Part shown: positions 41,920 through 50,324 of the stretch, in pieces
How the letters are laid out: every line of letters starts with the position of its first letter
Position numbering within the stretch: position 1 is the first letter of the stretch
Notes under the pieces: model-generated
Told to the model about the DNA's origin: nothing
Seen by the model: only the letters and a program-made list of their open reading frames with translations
Database searches by the model: none
Translations under genes and position numbers: made by a program
Assembly: GCF_000732615.1 (NCBI RefSeq)
Contig: NZ_JPGL01000033.1
Span: forward strand, 37,031 to 101,030
Direction: 5' to 3'
DNA from: Burkholderia paludis
Lineage (GTDB): Bacteria > Pseudomonadota > Gammaproteobacteria > Burkholderiales > Burkholderiaceae
Length of the DNA stretch: 64,000 bases

Positions 41920-42780
41920 TCATTCCCCGAACAAATTCGCCGAATTATCGAATCCGGCCAGCCACCGGTTGATATCCCGCCCCGGCACGGCTGCCTGCGT
42001 GAACGTGAACGTGCCGTCCTGCACCATCTCCTTCGCGGCGCGCAGGAACGCGCCGAGCGCGGTCCGCGCCAGCGCGCCGCCGACGCTGACGCGCTTCACG
42101 CCGAGCGCCGCCAGCGCATCGAGGCTCAGCAACCCGCCCTGCAGCCCCATCACGACATTGACGGGCGCACCGACCGCCTGCGTCACCGCCGCGATCTCGT
42201 CGGGATCGGTGATGCCCGGCGCATACAGCACGTCGGCGCCGGCGTCGCGATAGGCGACGAGCCGGTCGATCGTGTCGGCGAGGTCGTGGCGGCCGTGCAG
42301 GTAGTTTTCGCAGCGCGCGGTCAGCGTGAACGGAAACGGCAGCGCGCGCGCCGCGTCGACAGCCGCCGCGATGCGCTCGACCGCCGCTTCGCGCGCGTAG
42401 ATCGGCGCGGCGGTGCGGCCCGTCGCATCCTCGATCGAGCCGCCGACCGCCCCGGCCTCGGCTGCCAGCCGGATCGTTTCGGCCACCGTGTCGGGCGCGT
42501 CGCCGAAGCCGTTCTCGAGATCGGCGCTGACAGGCAGGCCGCCGGCCGACACGACCTCGACGATGTGATCGAGTATCGCGTCGCGGTCGATCGCGTAGTC
42601 GGGCTGCCCTTTCGAGAAGGCGTAGCCGGCGCTCGTGGTCGCGAGCGCCTCGAAGCCGGCCATCGCCAGCAGGCGCGCGGTGCCGGCGTCCCACGGATTC
42701 GGGATGATGAATGCGCCCGGGCGGGCATGCATGGCGCGGAACGCATGGGCGTGGCTGGACTGCAATTCTGAATAGGTCAT
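41920..42780 (-). CDS. Isocitrate lyase/PEP mutase superfamily protein
   Basis: A 286-residue (beta/alpha)8 enzyme of the PEP mutase/isocitrate lyase family. Landmarks are FIIPNPWDAGTARLLAMAGFEALATTSAGYA, the metal-binding VSADLENGFGD, GSIEDATG, LTARCENYLHGRHDLADTIDRL and LGVKRVSVGGALARTA. Missing is the K-K-C-G-H loop of true isocitrate lyase, so a C-C or C-P lyase acting on a small 2-oxo acid is more likely (2-methylisocitrate-lyase-like or oxaloacetate decarboxylase-like). GGGAG lies before the ATG at 42780. There are no pathway neighbours. Confidence 0.88.
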   Translation of the reverse strand: MTYSELQSSHAHAFRAMHARPGAFIIPNPWDAGTARLLAMAGFEALATTSAGYAFSKGQPDYAIDRDAILDHIVEVVSAGGLPVSADLENGFGDAPDTVAETIRLAAEAGAVGGSIEDATGRTAAPIYAREAAVERIAAAVDAARALPFPFTLTARCENYLHGRHDLADTIDRLVAYRDAGADVLYAPGITDPDEIAAVTQAVGAPVNVVMGLQGGLLSLDALAALGVKRVSVGGALARTALGAFLRAAKEMVQDGTFTFTQAAVPGRDINRWLAGFDNSANLFGE

Positions 42781-42944
42781 GTCGAACTCCCGGAATGGAT
42801 CAATGAATCAACGCATGAGCTTACGCGCGTGACTGGCGACGACGTTTCAGTCGCGGCCCAAATATCGCCGCCCAACACCGCGCGCGGGCGGCGATGCGGC
42901 GGCGGCGCTCCCGCGCCGGATGCGGCCGTGCTCCGCGGCCCGCG

Positions 42945-44186
42945 TCAGCCCGGGTCCGGATGAAGGCGATCGACCTTCATGATGCCGGGAAACACCGCCA
43001 TCCAGAGCGCCGCCGCGACGATCGTGCCGATGCCGCCGAGCGCGACCGCGGGCACGCTGCCCAGCAGCGCGGCGGTCAGCCCCGTCTCGAACGCGCCCAG
43101 CTCGCTCGACGTGCCGATGAACAACGCGGCGACCGCCGACACCCGCCCGCGCATCGCGTCCGGCGTGGCCAGCTGGATCAGCGACGCGCGGATGTTGACG
43201 CTGACCATGTCGCTCGCGCCGGCCGCCGCGAGTGCCGCCAGCGACACGACGAACGACCGCGACAGCGCGAAGATCGCGGTAGCCGCGCCGAAGGCCATCA
43301 CGGCGGCGAACAGCTTCGGCCCCGCGCCGCGCTCCGGCGGATGACGCGCCAGCACGAGCCCGACCACGCACGCGCCGGCGGCGGGCGCGCTGCGCAGCAT
43401 GCCGAGGCCGAACGGCCCGACTTTCAGGATGTCCTGCGCATACACCGGCAGCAGCGCCGTCGCGCCGCCGACGAGCACCGCCAGCAGATCCAGCGACATC
43501 GCGCCCAGTATGACCGGCTGGCCGCGCACGAACCGGAGCCCTTCCAGCACGCGCTGCACGCCGTCGCCCCACGCGCCCCACGCGCCCTCGGGCGCGGGCA
43601 GCGGCCGCCCGCGCAGCGTCATCGCGCCGAGCATCGCGACCAGAAACGCGACCGCGCTGGCGAGATAGGCGGTGGCCGCCCCCGCCGCAAAGGCCAGGCC
43701 GCCCAGCGCGGGCCCGAGGATCGCCGCGCTCTGCCAGGCGGTGGAGCCCAGCGCGACAGCGCGCGGCAGTTGCGCCGGCTGCACGAGCAACGGCAGCAGC
43801 GCCTGCTCGGCGGGGCCGGCCAGCGCGCGGGCCACCCCGAGCATCAGCAGCACGCCGTAGCGCGCCGCCAGCCCCGTCGACGGAAACCGCGTCATCGCGA
43901 GGAATGCAAGCGCGCACGCGCATTGCAGCGCGAGGCTCGCGACGACGAGCGGACGCGGCGACAGGCGATCGCACAGCTCGCCGGCCGGCAGCGTGAGCAA
44001 CACGATCGGGATGAACTGCACGATGCCGACGATGCCGAGCGACAACGGCGACTTCGAGACGTCATACACCGTCCAGCCGATCGCGACGGACAACGCGAGC
44101 GCCGCGGCTTCGGTCAGGAAACGCAGGCCGAGATAAACCGGCAGGTCGCGCCGCCGCGAGGCGTCGCCGGGTTCGCAGTGCTCCAT
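42945..44186 (-). CDS. MFS transporter, EntS-like exporter family
   Basis: A 413-residue 12-span major facilitator (YLGLRFLTEAAALALSVAIGWTVYDVSKSPLSLGIVG..., FIPIVLLTLPAGELCDRLSPRPLVV with the loop 2-3 motif G-E-L-x-D-R). The pattern GVARALAGPAEQALLPLLVQPAQL, followed by ALGSTAWQSAAILGPALGG, is typical of the enterobactin-exporter-like MFS_3 family. It probably expels a small molecule or drug. The ATG at 44186 has GGAGA 9 nt upstream. A divergent TetR gene lies 98 bp away with a palindrome between them, suggesting TetR-controlled efflux. Confidence 0.9.
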   Translation of the reverse strand: MEHCEPGDASRRRDLPVYLGLRFLTEAAALALSVAIGWTVYDVSKSPLSLGIVGIVQFIPIVLLTLPAGELCDRLSPRPLVVASLALQCACALAFLAMTRFPSTGLAARYGVLLMLGVARALAGPAEQALLPLLVQPAQLPRAVALGSTAWQSAAILGPALGGLAFAAGAATAYLASAVAFLVAMLGAMTLRGRPLPAPEGAWGAWGDGVQRVLEGLRFVRGQPVILGAMSLDLLAVLVGGATALLPVYAQDILKVGPFGLGMLRSAPAAGACVVGLVLARHPPERGAGPKLFAAVMAFGAATAIFALSRSFVVSLAALAAAGASDMVSVNIRASLIQLATPDAMRGRVSAVAALFIGTSSELGAFETGLTAALLGSVPAVALGGIGTIVAAALWMAVFPGIMKVDRLHPDPG

Positions 44187-44249
44187 CGCGTGTTTCTCCG
44201 GAATGTTTCGGCCACGGCCCGCCACCGGCTGGACGGCCGGCCAAGATGC

Positions 44250-44262
44250 GAGCATATTGCTC
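44250..44262. promoter_or_regulatory. Candidate TetR operator between the efflux gene and its repressor
   Basis: GAGCA-TAT-TGCTC is a perfect 13-bp palindrome in the 98-bp divergent promoter region, followed by ATATTCTC. Its position fits a shared operator for the TetR protein and the MFS exporter. Confidence 0.55.
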
Positions 44263-44284
44263 ATATTCTCATCGGAGCCGAACC

Positions 44285-44989
44285 ATGGCTACTCGCATTC
44301 CCCGAGCATCCGGCGCGATGCGCAAAGCCCCGCAGCAGGCGCGTTCCCGCGCGACGACCGACGCCTTGCTCGACGCGGCGGCTCACATTCTGGGCGAGCG
44401 CGGCTGGTCGGGGCTGACGACGAACCGGGTGGCCGAAGCCGCGGGCGTCAGCATCGGCTCGCTGTACCAGTACTTCCCGGACAAGCTCGCGCTGATCGAC
44501 GCGGTGCGCCAGCGCCACTTCGACGACGTGCTGGCGGTGCTGGACGCCGCATCGAATCCCGACCGGACGCGCATGCAGCGCGTCGCCGACCTCGTGGACG
44601 GGATGATCGCGGTGCACAGCCGCTATCCGGCCGCGCACCGGGTGTTGATGGAAGAAAGCCCGCGCGGGGGCGATTCGCAGCCGGCGCGCGACCATTTCGA
44701 CGTGGCATGCCGGCAGCGCTACGACACGCTGTTTCGCGTGAATGTGCCGGACGCATCCGGGAGTACGAAGCGCATCGGCGGACAGGTGCTCGCCGGCGCG
44801 CTGTCCGGCGCGGTTCACGAAGCGGCGCGGCAAAACCAGCTTGCGTCGCCGGTCCTGAGAGCCGAGCTGCTTGCGCTGGTCGACGGCTACCTGTCACAGG
44901 CGCGGCCGGCGACGCCGGCGCGGCGACCGCGCGCCGGCAAGACCGGCAACGCCGGCAACGCCGGCAACGCCGACAACGCGGACGGCTGA
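44285..44989 (+). CDS. TetR family transcriptional regulator
   Basis: A 234-residue repressor. The N-terminal TetR helix-turn-helix reads RSRATTDALLDAAAHILGERGWSGLTTNRVAEAAGVSIGSLYQYFPDKLALIDAV, and the C-terminal ligand-binding part is variable. The ATG at 44285 is preferred over an upstream in-frame ATG. The C-terminus ends in a run of G-N-A triplets from a 9-bp tandem repeat (44933-44986), unusual for the family. It probably represses the divergent MFS gene and itself. Confidence 0.9.
   Translation: MATRIPRASGAMRKAPQQARSRATTDALLDAAAHILGERGWSGLTTNRVAEAAGVSIGSLYQYFPDKLALIDAVRQRHFDDVLAVLDAASNPDRTRMQRVADLVDGMIAVHSRYPAAHRVLMEESPRGGDSQPARDHFDVACRQRYDTLFRVNVPDASGSTKRIGGQVLAGALSGAVHEAARQNQLASPVLRAELLALVDGYLSQARPATPARRPRAGKTGNAGNAGNADNADG
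44933..44986 (+). repeat. 9-bp tandem repeat at the 3' end of the tetR-like gene
   Basis: Six consecutive 9-bp units, three of them exactly GCCGGCAAC and the others with one or a few substitutions. They code for the C-terminal GK-TGN-AGN-AGN-ADN-ADG residues directly before the stop. Confidence 0.8.
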
Positions 44990-45056
44990 CGACGCGTCGC
45001 GCCCGGCACGCCATGCCCGGGCCGCGACGCGCGGGCCGTCGCCGCGGCTAGCCGGC

Positions 45057-46715
45057 TCAGGGCCGTTCGCCCCCGGCTGTCGACAGCGCCTCGCTGACTG
45101 CATCGGAGAACCGCATCGACCGGCCGTCGATCCGCAGCCGCTCCGGGTCCGCCGGATCGCGCACCGCGTCCGGCAGGCCGTGCGCCATCAGCGCTCGCGC
45201 ACAGGCGACCCAGTCGGGCTGGCCGGCCGTATCCGGTTCGTTGACCGACGCCCATGACAGCGTGCCGAGCACGTCGCTGCCGAAGCCCTGCGTTTCGCGC
45301 CAGCTCGCGCCGTGCGCCAGCAGGAACGCCGTCAACGCCGCGTCGCCGCGCATCACCGCGTGATTCAGCGCGCTGGCATCCCAGTCGCCGCCGCGTACCG
45401 CGACCGGCCAGCCCAGTTCGACCATGGAGCGCACCGAGTCGGCGGAACCCCACGCGGCGGCGTCCGGCAGCAGCCGCAGCCGATCCGCGGGCAGCGAAGC
45501 CGGCAATCCGGGATGCGCGGCCTGGATGCGCCGCGCCTCGATCGCGTCGCCTCGCGCGCAGGCCGCCACGAACGTGTCCTCCGGCCCGAGCGGCTCGTCC
45601 GCGCCGGCCGCGCGCAACAATTCGGCAACCTCGGACAGCCCGGCCTGCATCGCCAGGCGGTATGCGCTGACGCCGGCGGCCGTGCGCGCACGCGGGTCGG
45701 CGCCGGCCGCGAGCAGCGTGGCGATATGGCGCGCCGAGCGGCGCACCGCGATCGCCCGCAGCAGCGGCGCGCCCCACGTTTCGGTCGGGCCCGGCCCGGC
45801 CGGCTCGTCGGGATCGCCGCCATGCGCGAGCAACAGTTCGAGCGCGTCCGCCTCCTGCATGTCGAGCGCGCGCCGCAGCGCGTTGGTTCCGCCGACGCGC
45901 GCGCCGTGCTCGAGCAGCAAGCGTGTGCAGGCCGGATTTTCCAGCGAGTGATACAGCGATTCGCCGTCGTTCGGGTCCGCGCCGGCGGCCAGCAGCATGC
46001 CGGTGAGGACCGGATCGCGGTTGACGCCGGCGGCGCCGTAGAGCGCCGACAGCGGGCCCGACTCGTCGGGCGCCGCGAGCGACGCGGGCGGGAAGCGGTT
46101 GCCGATCCGCTGGTTCGGATCGGCGCCGGCCTCGAGCAGATGCCGCGCGCAGGCGCGCAGCCGCTCGGCAAACCCGGGAAGCTGCCCGAGGCGCGAATGC
46201 GTGACGGCGACGAGCGCCGGCAGCTTCAGCGCGCCGCCGGCGCGGGAGACCCATGCCGGATCGGCGGCCGTGACGCGCGACACGGCGTCGAGATCCCCCG
46301 CCGCGCACGCCACGTAGGGATCGGCCGCGACGAGTTCGGGGTGCGCCTGCAGCAGTTGCACGGCGACGCGCGGCCGCGCCGGGTCGAAGCGGCCGGTGAC
46401 GTCGCCGCCGTACGCGAGGCCGAGCCAGCGGCGGATCAATTCGGTGCGTTCGTGTTGCGCGGCGGCGTTCGCCTCGACGAAGGCGCCGAGATCGGCCCAC
46501 GACGCGAAACCGTACTCGCGCGCCACGCAGGACTGCGCGTCGTGCAGGCGCAGGTCGAGCGCGATCACGTCGTGCGGCGTGCGGTTTGCGGCGGCGGGAA
46601 GAAACCGGATGAAGCGCGCGATCGCTTCGGCGTCGCGCTGCCGGTACAGGCGCAATAAATCCTTGGCCTGCTTTTTCAGATGATCGGGATGAGCCCCGGA
46701 AGGCAGCTGTTTCAT
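45057..46715 (-). CDS. Ankyrin-repeat protein
   Basis: A 552-residue cytoplasmic protein with about ten ankyrin-like repeats (for example ARHLLEAGADPNQRIGNRF, LTGMLLAAGADPNDGESLYHSL, CTRLLLEHGARVGGTNALRRAL, LELLLAHGGDPDEP, IATLLAAGADPRARTAAGVSAYRLAM). They are preceded by a helical N-terminus (HLKKQAKDLLRLYRQRDAEAIARFIRFLPAA) that recurs in Burkholderia ankyrin proteins. It has no signal peptide or enzymatic domain and is presumably a protein-binding scaffold. GAGGA precedes the ATG at 46715. Confidence 0.85.
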   Translation of the reverse strand: MKQLPSGAHPDHLKKQAKDLLRLYRQRDAEAIARFIRFLPAAANRTPHDVIALDLRLHDAQSCVAREYGFASWADLGAFVEANAAAQHERTELIRRWLGLAYGGDVTGRFDPARPRVAVQLLQAHPELVAADPYVACAAGDLDAVSRVTAADPAWVSRAGGALKLPALVAVTHSRLGQLPGFAERLRACARHLLEAGADPNQRIGNRFPPASLAAPDESGPLSALYGAAGVNRDPVLTGMLLAAGADPNDGESLYHSLENPACTRLLLEHGARVGGTNALRRALDMQEADALELLLAHGGDPDEPAGPGPTETWGAPLLRAIAVRRSARHIATLLAAGADPRARTAAGVSAYRLAMQAGLSEVAELLRAAGADEPLGPEDTFVAACARGDAIEARRIQAAHPGLPASLPADRLRLLPDAAAWGSADSVRSMVELGWPVAVRGGDWDASALNHAVMRGDAALTAFLLAHGASWRETQGFGSDVLGTLSWASVNEPDTAGQPDWVACARALMAHGLPDAVRDPADPERLRIDGRSMRFSDAVSEALSTAGGERP

Positions 46716-46895
46716 GCGAATCCTCGTGCGTTGATGGCCGAAGGTCCGCAATACCGCCAGCACAAAGGATGGGGAAAACCGGGTTTGCTGCGACAGGTGG
46801 GTTCAACCCTTTCCGCGGACCCGGAAGCGACCTGCATCGCTGACCGACATCCTAGGCGACAACCGGCGCCACCGTCAACCGCGCCCTGCCGCCGC

Positions 46896-47321
46896 TCATC
46901 CCGCCAGCTTCTTCGTCAGGAAAATGCGCGCGTGCCCGACCGGATAGTCCGCCAGCTCGCCGAAGCGCACGTAGCCGCGCTTCTCGTAGAACGGCCGTGC
47001 CTGGAAATCGAACGTGTCGAGCCACGCGCCGTGACAGCCGCGCGCGACGGCTTCCCGCTCGGCCAGATCCATGATGCGCGTGCCGGCGCCCTGGCCGCGC
47101 GCGGCCTCCGGCACCACCAGCAGGTCGACATGCAGCCAGCCGTATGCCGTGCTGCCCCACAGGCCGCCGACCACCGCGCCGGTATCGTCGGTCGCGAGCA
47201 CGGCCAGCGGGCGGAAATCGTTCGAGCCGGCCCGGCTTTCGTTGAACCGGACGAGCGGCGCGACAATCTGCTTGCGGACGTTCGCGTCGCCCGCGTCGGT
47301 CACCTCGTATGTGAACGTCAT
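46896..47321 (-). CDS. GNAT family N-acetyltransferase
   Basis: A 141-residue acetyltransferase. The acetyl-CoA-binding motif VDLLVVPEAARGQGAGTRIMDLAEREAVARGC and the C-terminal DTFDFQARPFYEKRGYVRFGEL are classical for GNAT. The substrate is not predictable. The start at 47321 (MTFTYEVTD) fits the family; the frame is open 57 codons further without domain content. It lies 55 bp after the RpiR regulator on the same strand and may be co-transcribed with it. Confidence 0.9.
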   Translation of the reverse strand: MTFTYEVTDAGDANVRKQIVAPLVRFNESRAGSNDFRPLAVLATDDTGAVVGGLWGSTAYGWLHVDLLVVPEAARGQGAGTRIMDLAEREAVARGCHGAWLDTFDFQARPFYEKRGYVRFGELADYPVGHARIFLTKKLAG

Positions 47322-47376
47322 CGGTAGAGTCTCGTTGAATCGTGAATGAAGGCGGATCGAGGCGCGACGCGCCCCG

Positions 47377-48237
47377 TCACACGACGTAGGCGCCCTTCGC
47401 GTGCAGCTCCGCTTCCGTGCGCTCGAGCGCGGCGATCGCATCGTTGCCCTCGAGTGCCAGCAACTGCGCGACCAGCGCCTCGGCCATCGCATGCGCGGCC
47501 ACCAGCGACGGGAAGAACGACGGGCTGTCGTGCGTGAAGATCAGTTGCGCATCCGCGTGCAGCGCGATCGGCGCCACCGCGCTGTCGGTGATCGCGACGA
47601 TCCGGCTGCCCTGCGCCTTCGCGGCCTGCGCGACGCGCGTCGCTTCCGCCGAATACGGCGCGAAGCTGACGACCACGGTCACGCTCTGCTTCGCGATCGT
47701 CCGCAGCTCCATTTCGAGCGAGCCGGCAACGCCGTTGAGCAGCGACACGGTCGGACGGAACAGCCGGTAGGCGTACACGAACCCGAAGGCGACCGGATAG
47801 CACGAGCGGAACCCCGCGACGTGCACGTGCGACGCCTTGCGGATCAGCTTCGCCGCCTCCGCGAGCGCGTGCCCGTTCTGCGCGGCGGTGGCCGACAGGT
47901 TGTGCTGCTGCGCGGCGAGCAGGTCGTGCGCGAGCGTCGCCCGGGCGTCGGGCCGCACGAGCGAGCGCGCCCGCTGCGTGAGCGGCTCGGGGCGCGTGCG
48001 CACGCGCGCGACGCACAGGTCGCGCAGCTCGTTCCAGCCGGGGAAACCGAATTGCTGTGCGAGGCGCACGAGCGATGCGGGCTGCACCTGCGCGCGCTGC
48101 GCGACCTTGCGCATCGACGATGTGGCGACTTCGTCGGGATGATCGAGCAGGAAGGCCGCGCCCGCCTGGAATTGCGGGCTCAGCGCGGAAAATTGCGTCC
48201 GGATCCGGGACGCGAGTTCGTCGAAATTGGCGGCCAT
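47377..48237 (-). CDS. MurR/RpiR family transcriptional regulator
   Basis: A 286-residue regulator. An N-terminal HTH_6 domain (ALSPQFQAGAAFLLDHPDEVATSSMRKVAQRAQVQPASLVRLAQQFGFPGWNELRDL) is joined to a SIS sugar-phosphate-binding domain (HVHVAGFRSCYPVAFGFVYAYRLF, VVVSFAPYSAEATRVAQAAKAQGSRIVAITDSAVAP). Such proteins sense sugar phosphates, but no sugar operon adjoins, so the target is unknown. Confidence 0.92.
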   Translation of the reverse strand: MAANFDELASRIRTQFSALSPQFQAGAAFLLDHPDEVATSSMRKVAQRAQVQPASLVRLAQQFGFPGWNELRDLCVARVRTRPEPLTQRARSLVRPDARATLAHDLLAAQQHNLSATAAQNGHALAEAAKLIRKASHVHVAGFRSCYPVAFGFVYAYRLFRPTVSLLNGVAGSLEMELRTIAKQSVTVVVSFAPYSAEATRVAQAAKAQGSRIVAITDSAVAPIALHADAQLIFTHDSPSFFPSLVAAHAMAEALVAQLLALEGNDAIAALERTEAELHAKGAYVV

Positions 48238-49045
48238 CTTGATGAGAACGGGAACCGGTCGCCCATGGTATCACCGGCCCCGCGCGCACCGGTCGGCGCT
48301 GCGCCGCGACACGATCGGCATCCCTGTTCACGCTGCCCGGCCATTTGCGCGCGAACTCGGCGGTCGGCTTTGCGTCGTTCCGGTGGTCGGTGGGCGGTCG
48401 ATTCCGGCGCGGATCATGTCGGCCGCATCGGTGATGCACGTCATCCTCGCCGCCGACGTGCTCGACGATGCGCGCCCGCAAGTGCATGCGCCGGTCGTCC
48501 TTGCCGTTCGCGAGCGACGCCCTCACGATCGACGCGGCCAGTGCCGACGGCTTCGTGTCTTGCGCCCGGATATCAGATTGATTCGATATGCAGAGCAGAT
48601 TGGAGCGATTCGATCACGGCGACGGTGAGCAAGTAACTCCGATGCAACTCGACTCACCCGATCGGCAGACGTGGTCCGTCCGACGACCGGGCAGCGGGCA
48701 CCGAACCCGAGCCAACGGAAGGCATCCGTTACTCACCCACGTCAACACGTAACGCCTGACGAAGAACATAGCCTTCCGGGGCTTCAACGGCGGCGATCCG
48801 CAGATCGGACCTGATTGCCCTTGCACAATGAAAAGTCAAAAAAAGATCAAACTTCTTGATGCCCGTGAAAATGAGGCATGGTCAGTTTTCCTCTTCATCC
48901 GCGCGCGCATCGAGCCGCCTCCAACGGCGTAGATTGACAACAAATATCAAGCGGCCATTTTTCGTCAACGACGGATGGCAATGGATCGTTGATCAGTCGG
49001 ACACGAGTTCGTGTCCGACTGATCAACCTGCCGGAGACCTTTGCC
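48238..49045. other. Gene-poor 808-bp stretch of mixed composition
   Basis: No convincing gene was recognised. Open frames here lack family signatures, good starts or Burkholderia-like codon bias. GC falls from about 48540 onward and AT-rich words appear at 48825-48965. A 34-codon frame at 48828 exists without support. The right end carries the inverted repeat before the His-rich peptide. The composition shift and the pseudogene downstream suggest an eroded accessory region. Confidence 0.5.
48988..49027 (+). promoter_or_regulatory. Perfect 19-bp inverted repeat in the leader of the His-rich peptide gene
   Basis: Left arm 48988-49006 (GTTGATCAGTCGGACACGA) is exactly complementary to right arm 49009-49027 with only GT between. 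The ribosome-binding site CCGGAGA begins 4 bp after the right arm and the ATG is at 49046. It could be an operator palindrome, a terminator-like structure lacking U-tract, or an RNA stem that controls translation of the peptide. Confidence 0.75.
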
Positions 49046-49165
49046 ATGAAACTGCTGAAAATGACCGTCGTTGCAGCTATCGCCTTTGCGTTTGCGGGTG
49101 CCGCGAGCGCGGCCGATATCCATCATCACCATCGTCACCACCACCATACGACGGATCGCCACTAA
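49046..49165 (+). CDS. 39-residue secreted histidine-rich peptide
   Basis: A short gene with a good GGAG site 11 nt upstream. The signal peptide MKLLKMTVVAAIAFAFAGAASA is followed by a mature peptide of about 16-17 residues (ADIHHHHRHHHHTTDRH) in which nine residues are His. The predicted product is a tiny periplasmic peptide suited to binding Ni, Zn or Cu. Signal plus cleavage motif A-S-A are textbook, so translation is likely. No known family was recalled. A frameshifted DUF3761-like gene follows about 75 bp on. Confidence 0.72.
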   Translation: MKLLKMTVVAAIAFAFAGAASAADIHHHHRHHHHTTDRH

Positions 49166-49239
49166 GCACGTCGGGAGGGCTGGTCGATGGCGGGCGGCCA
49201 GCCAACTGTCACCGCGGGCCCAAAAGACGGACGAAAAAG

Positions 49240-49687
49240 CACCCTGCCTCAGCCATTGAAGCAGCGGCGCCGCTCGCCTCGGCCGTGTCTCATGCGCATG
49301 CCCCGTCGGGCACGCCAGCCGGCACGACCAATCTCCGCAAGGGCGGCACGCATTCGGGCGTATCGAAAAGCCGCGCCTGTTCAGGCCACAAGGGTGTCGA
49401 GACGCGGTACGGGAGCGCGTCGGCAGCGGTCAGGGAATCAATGCCGGCGCGCCAGTCGTCGCAGCAGCCACCCAGGCGAAATCGGCAAGTGCGTTGTCGG
49501 TGGCTTCAGCCACCGCGGCAGCAAGGGTCGCTGGCGACCGCGCCCAGGTATGGGTGAACACCGGACGAAGGCCCGCCACTGCCCGGGTGACAAGTACTAC
49601 GGCAAGACGAAGCCGGGGGCCCGTATGCCCGAAGCGGATGCAACGGCGAAGGGTTTCCATCGCGTTCTAGGCAAGTCCTGCCAATAA
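49240..49687 (+). pseudogene. Frameshifted DUF3761-like secreted protein gene
   Basis: Pieces of one protein appear in three frames in order. TTNLRKGGTHSGVSKSRACSGHKGVETRYG (about 49320-49415) resembles the C-x-D-G-T...GACSGHGGV motif. Then AQVWVNTG appears in another frame (about 49535-49560). Then RHCPGDKYYGKTKPGARMPEADATAKGFH...GKSCQ and TAA (about 49580-49687) appear in a third. In intact relatives, as recalled, VWVNT...YHCPGDKYYGKTK...A.GFH...GKAC is continuous. At least two frameshifts are needed, one near 49430 and one near 49565, and no signal peptide is joined to it. Decayed gene or sequencing error. Confidence 0.6.
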
Positions 49688-49737
49688 CGATCGAGGCCGG
49701 GACACGCACGGGTATTGATCGGCACAGAGCGACAACC

Positions 49738-50067
49738 ATGTTCAGATTTCATCCACGGCGGTACTCCCAGGTCAGGCAATTCTTGAGCGGGATCTCCTTG
49801 CGAGGGCCCGGTGCCGCGACTGCCCTCATCAGTTTCGTTGGTGGGGCCGTACTGTCCCTGCCACTGGCAATCCTGCTGGACCAAACTCGTTACTATCCCT
49901 TTAGCGACGATGCACTCATCCTGCCCGTGGTGCTCACGCTCGGGCTCGCGCTGATTCTTGGCAAGCGCGGGCAGAGAAAGATCATGATCGACATGCTGGC
50001 AGCGCTGGCGGGCCTTTGCGTACTGGCTGGAGTCGTGGCCGGTCTGAATTCCGTGTTTGGCGGATAA
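49738..50067 (+). CDS. Hypothetical small membrane protein
   Basis: A 109-residue protein with about three hydrophobic segments (ATALISFVGGAVLSLPLAILL, LILPVVLTLGLALILG, MLAALAGLCVLAGVVAGL) and a basic N-terminus (MFRFHPRRYSQVRQF). No family was recognised. The ribosome-binding site is weak. It follows the pseudogene by 50 bp. Confidence 0.6.
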   Translation: MFRFHPRRYSQVRQFLSGISLRGPGAATALISFVGGAVLSLPLAILLDQTRYYPFSDDALILPVVLTLGLALILGKRGQRKIMIDMLAALAGLCVLAGVVAGLNSVFGG

Positions 50068-50257
50068 GGATTCCTGTCGGTACTCCCCCTGAGTCAACTG
50101 TCTTGTCATGCCTTGCGACCTCGCTGCACCCGTGCGGATCGGTCGGTATGCGCTCGACGAGCATCGAACGCCCTCTTCCGGTCCGGCATTGTGCCGCGAT
50201 ATCGGCGAAACGGAAAACGCGGCGACGGCGACGGGTGCGATCGCACCGCCCTCCCAA

Positions 50258-50285
50258 CCAATTTGACAACTAGTTGTCAAATTGG
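50258..50285. promoter_or_regulatory. Perfect 28-bp palindrome, candidate MarR operator
   Basis: Half-site CCAATTTGACAACT (50258-50271) is followed directly by its exact reverse complement (50272-50285). It contains TTGACAACTAGTTGTCAA, the type of dyad bound by MarR proteins, and ends 39 bp before the marR-like start. Autorepression of the regulator and the monooxygenase gene is the simplest reading. Confidence 0.8.
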
Positions 50286-50324
50286 CAGAATGGTCAGCGA
50301 TTCAACTTGTTGACTTTCCCGCCG

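Noticed and set aside
48828..48932. 34-codon frame starting MKSQKK
   Set aside because: No ribosome-binding site, no recognisable sequence, and located in a gene-poor AT-shifted stretch.
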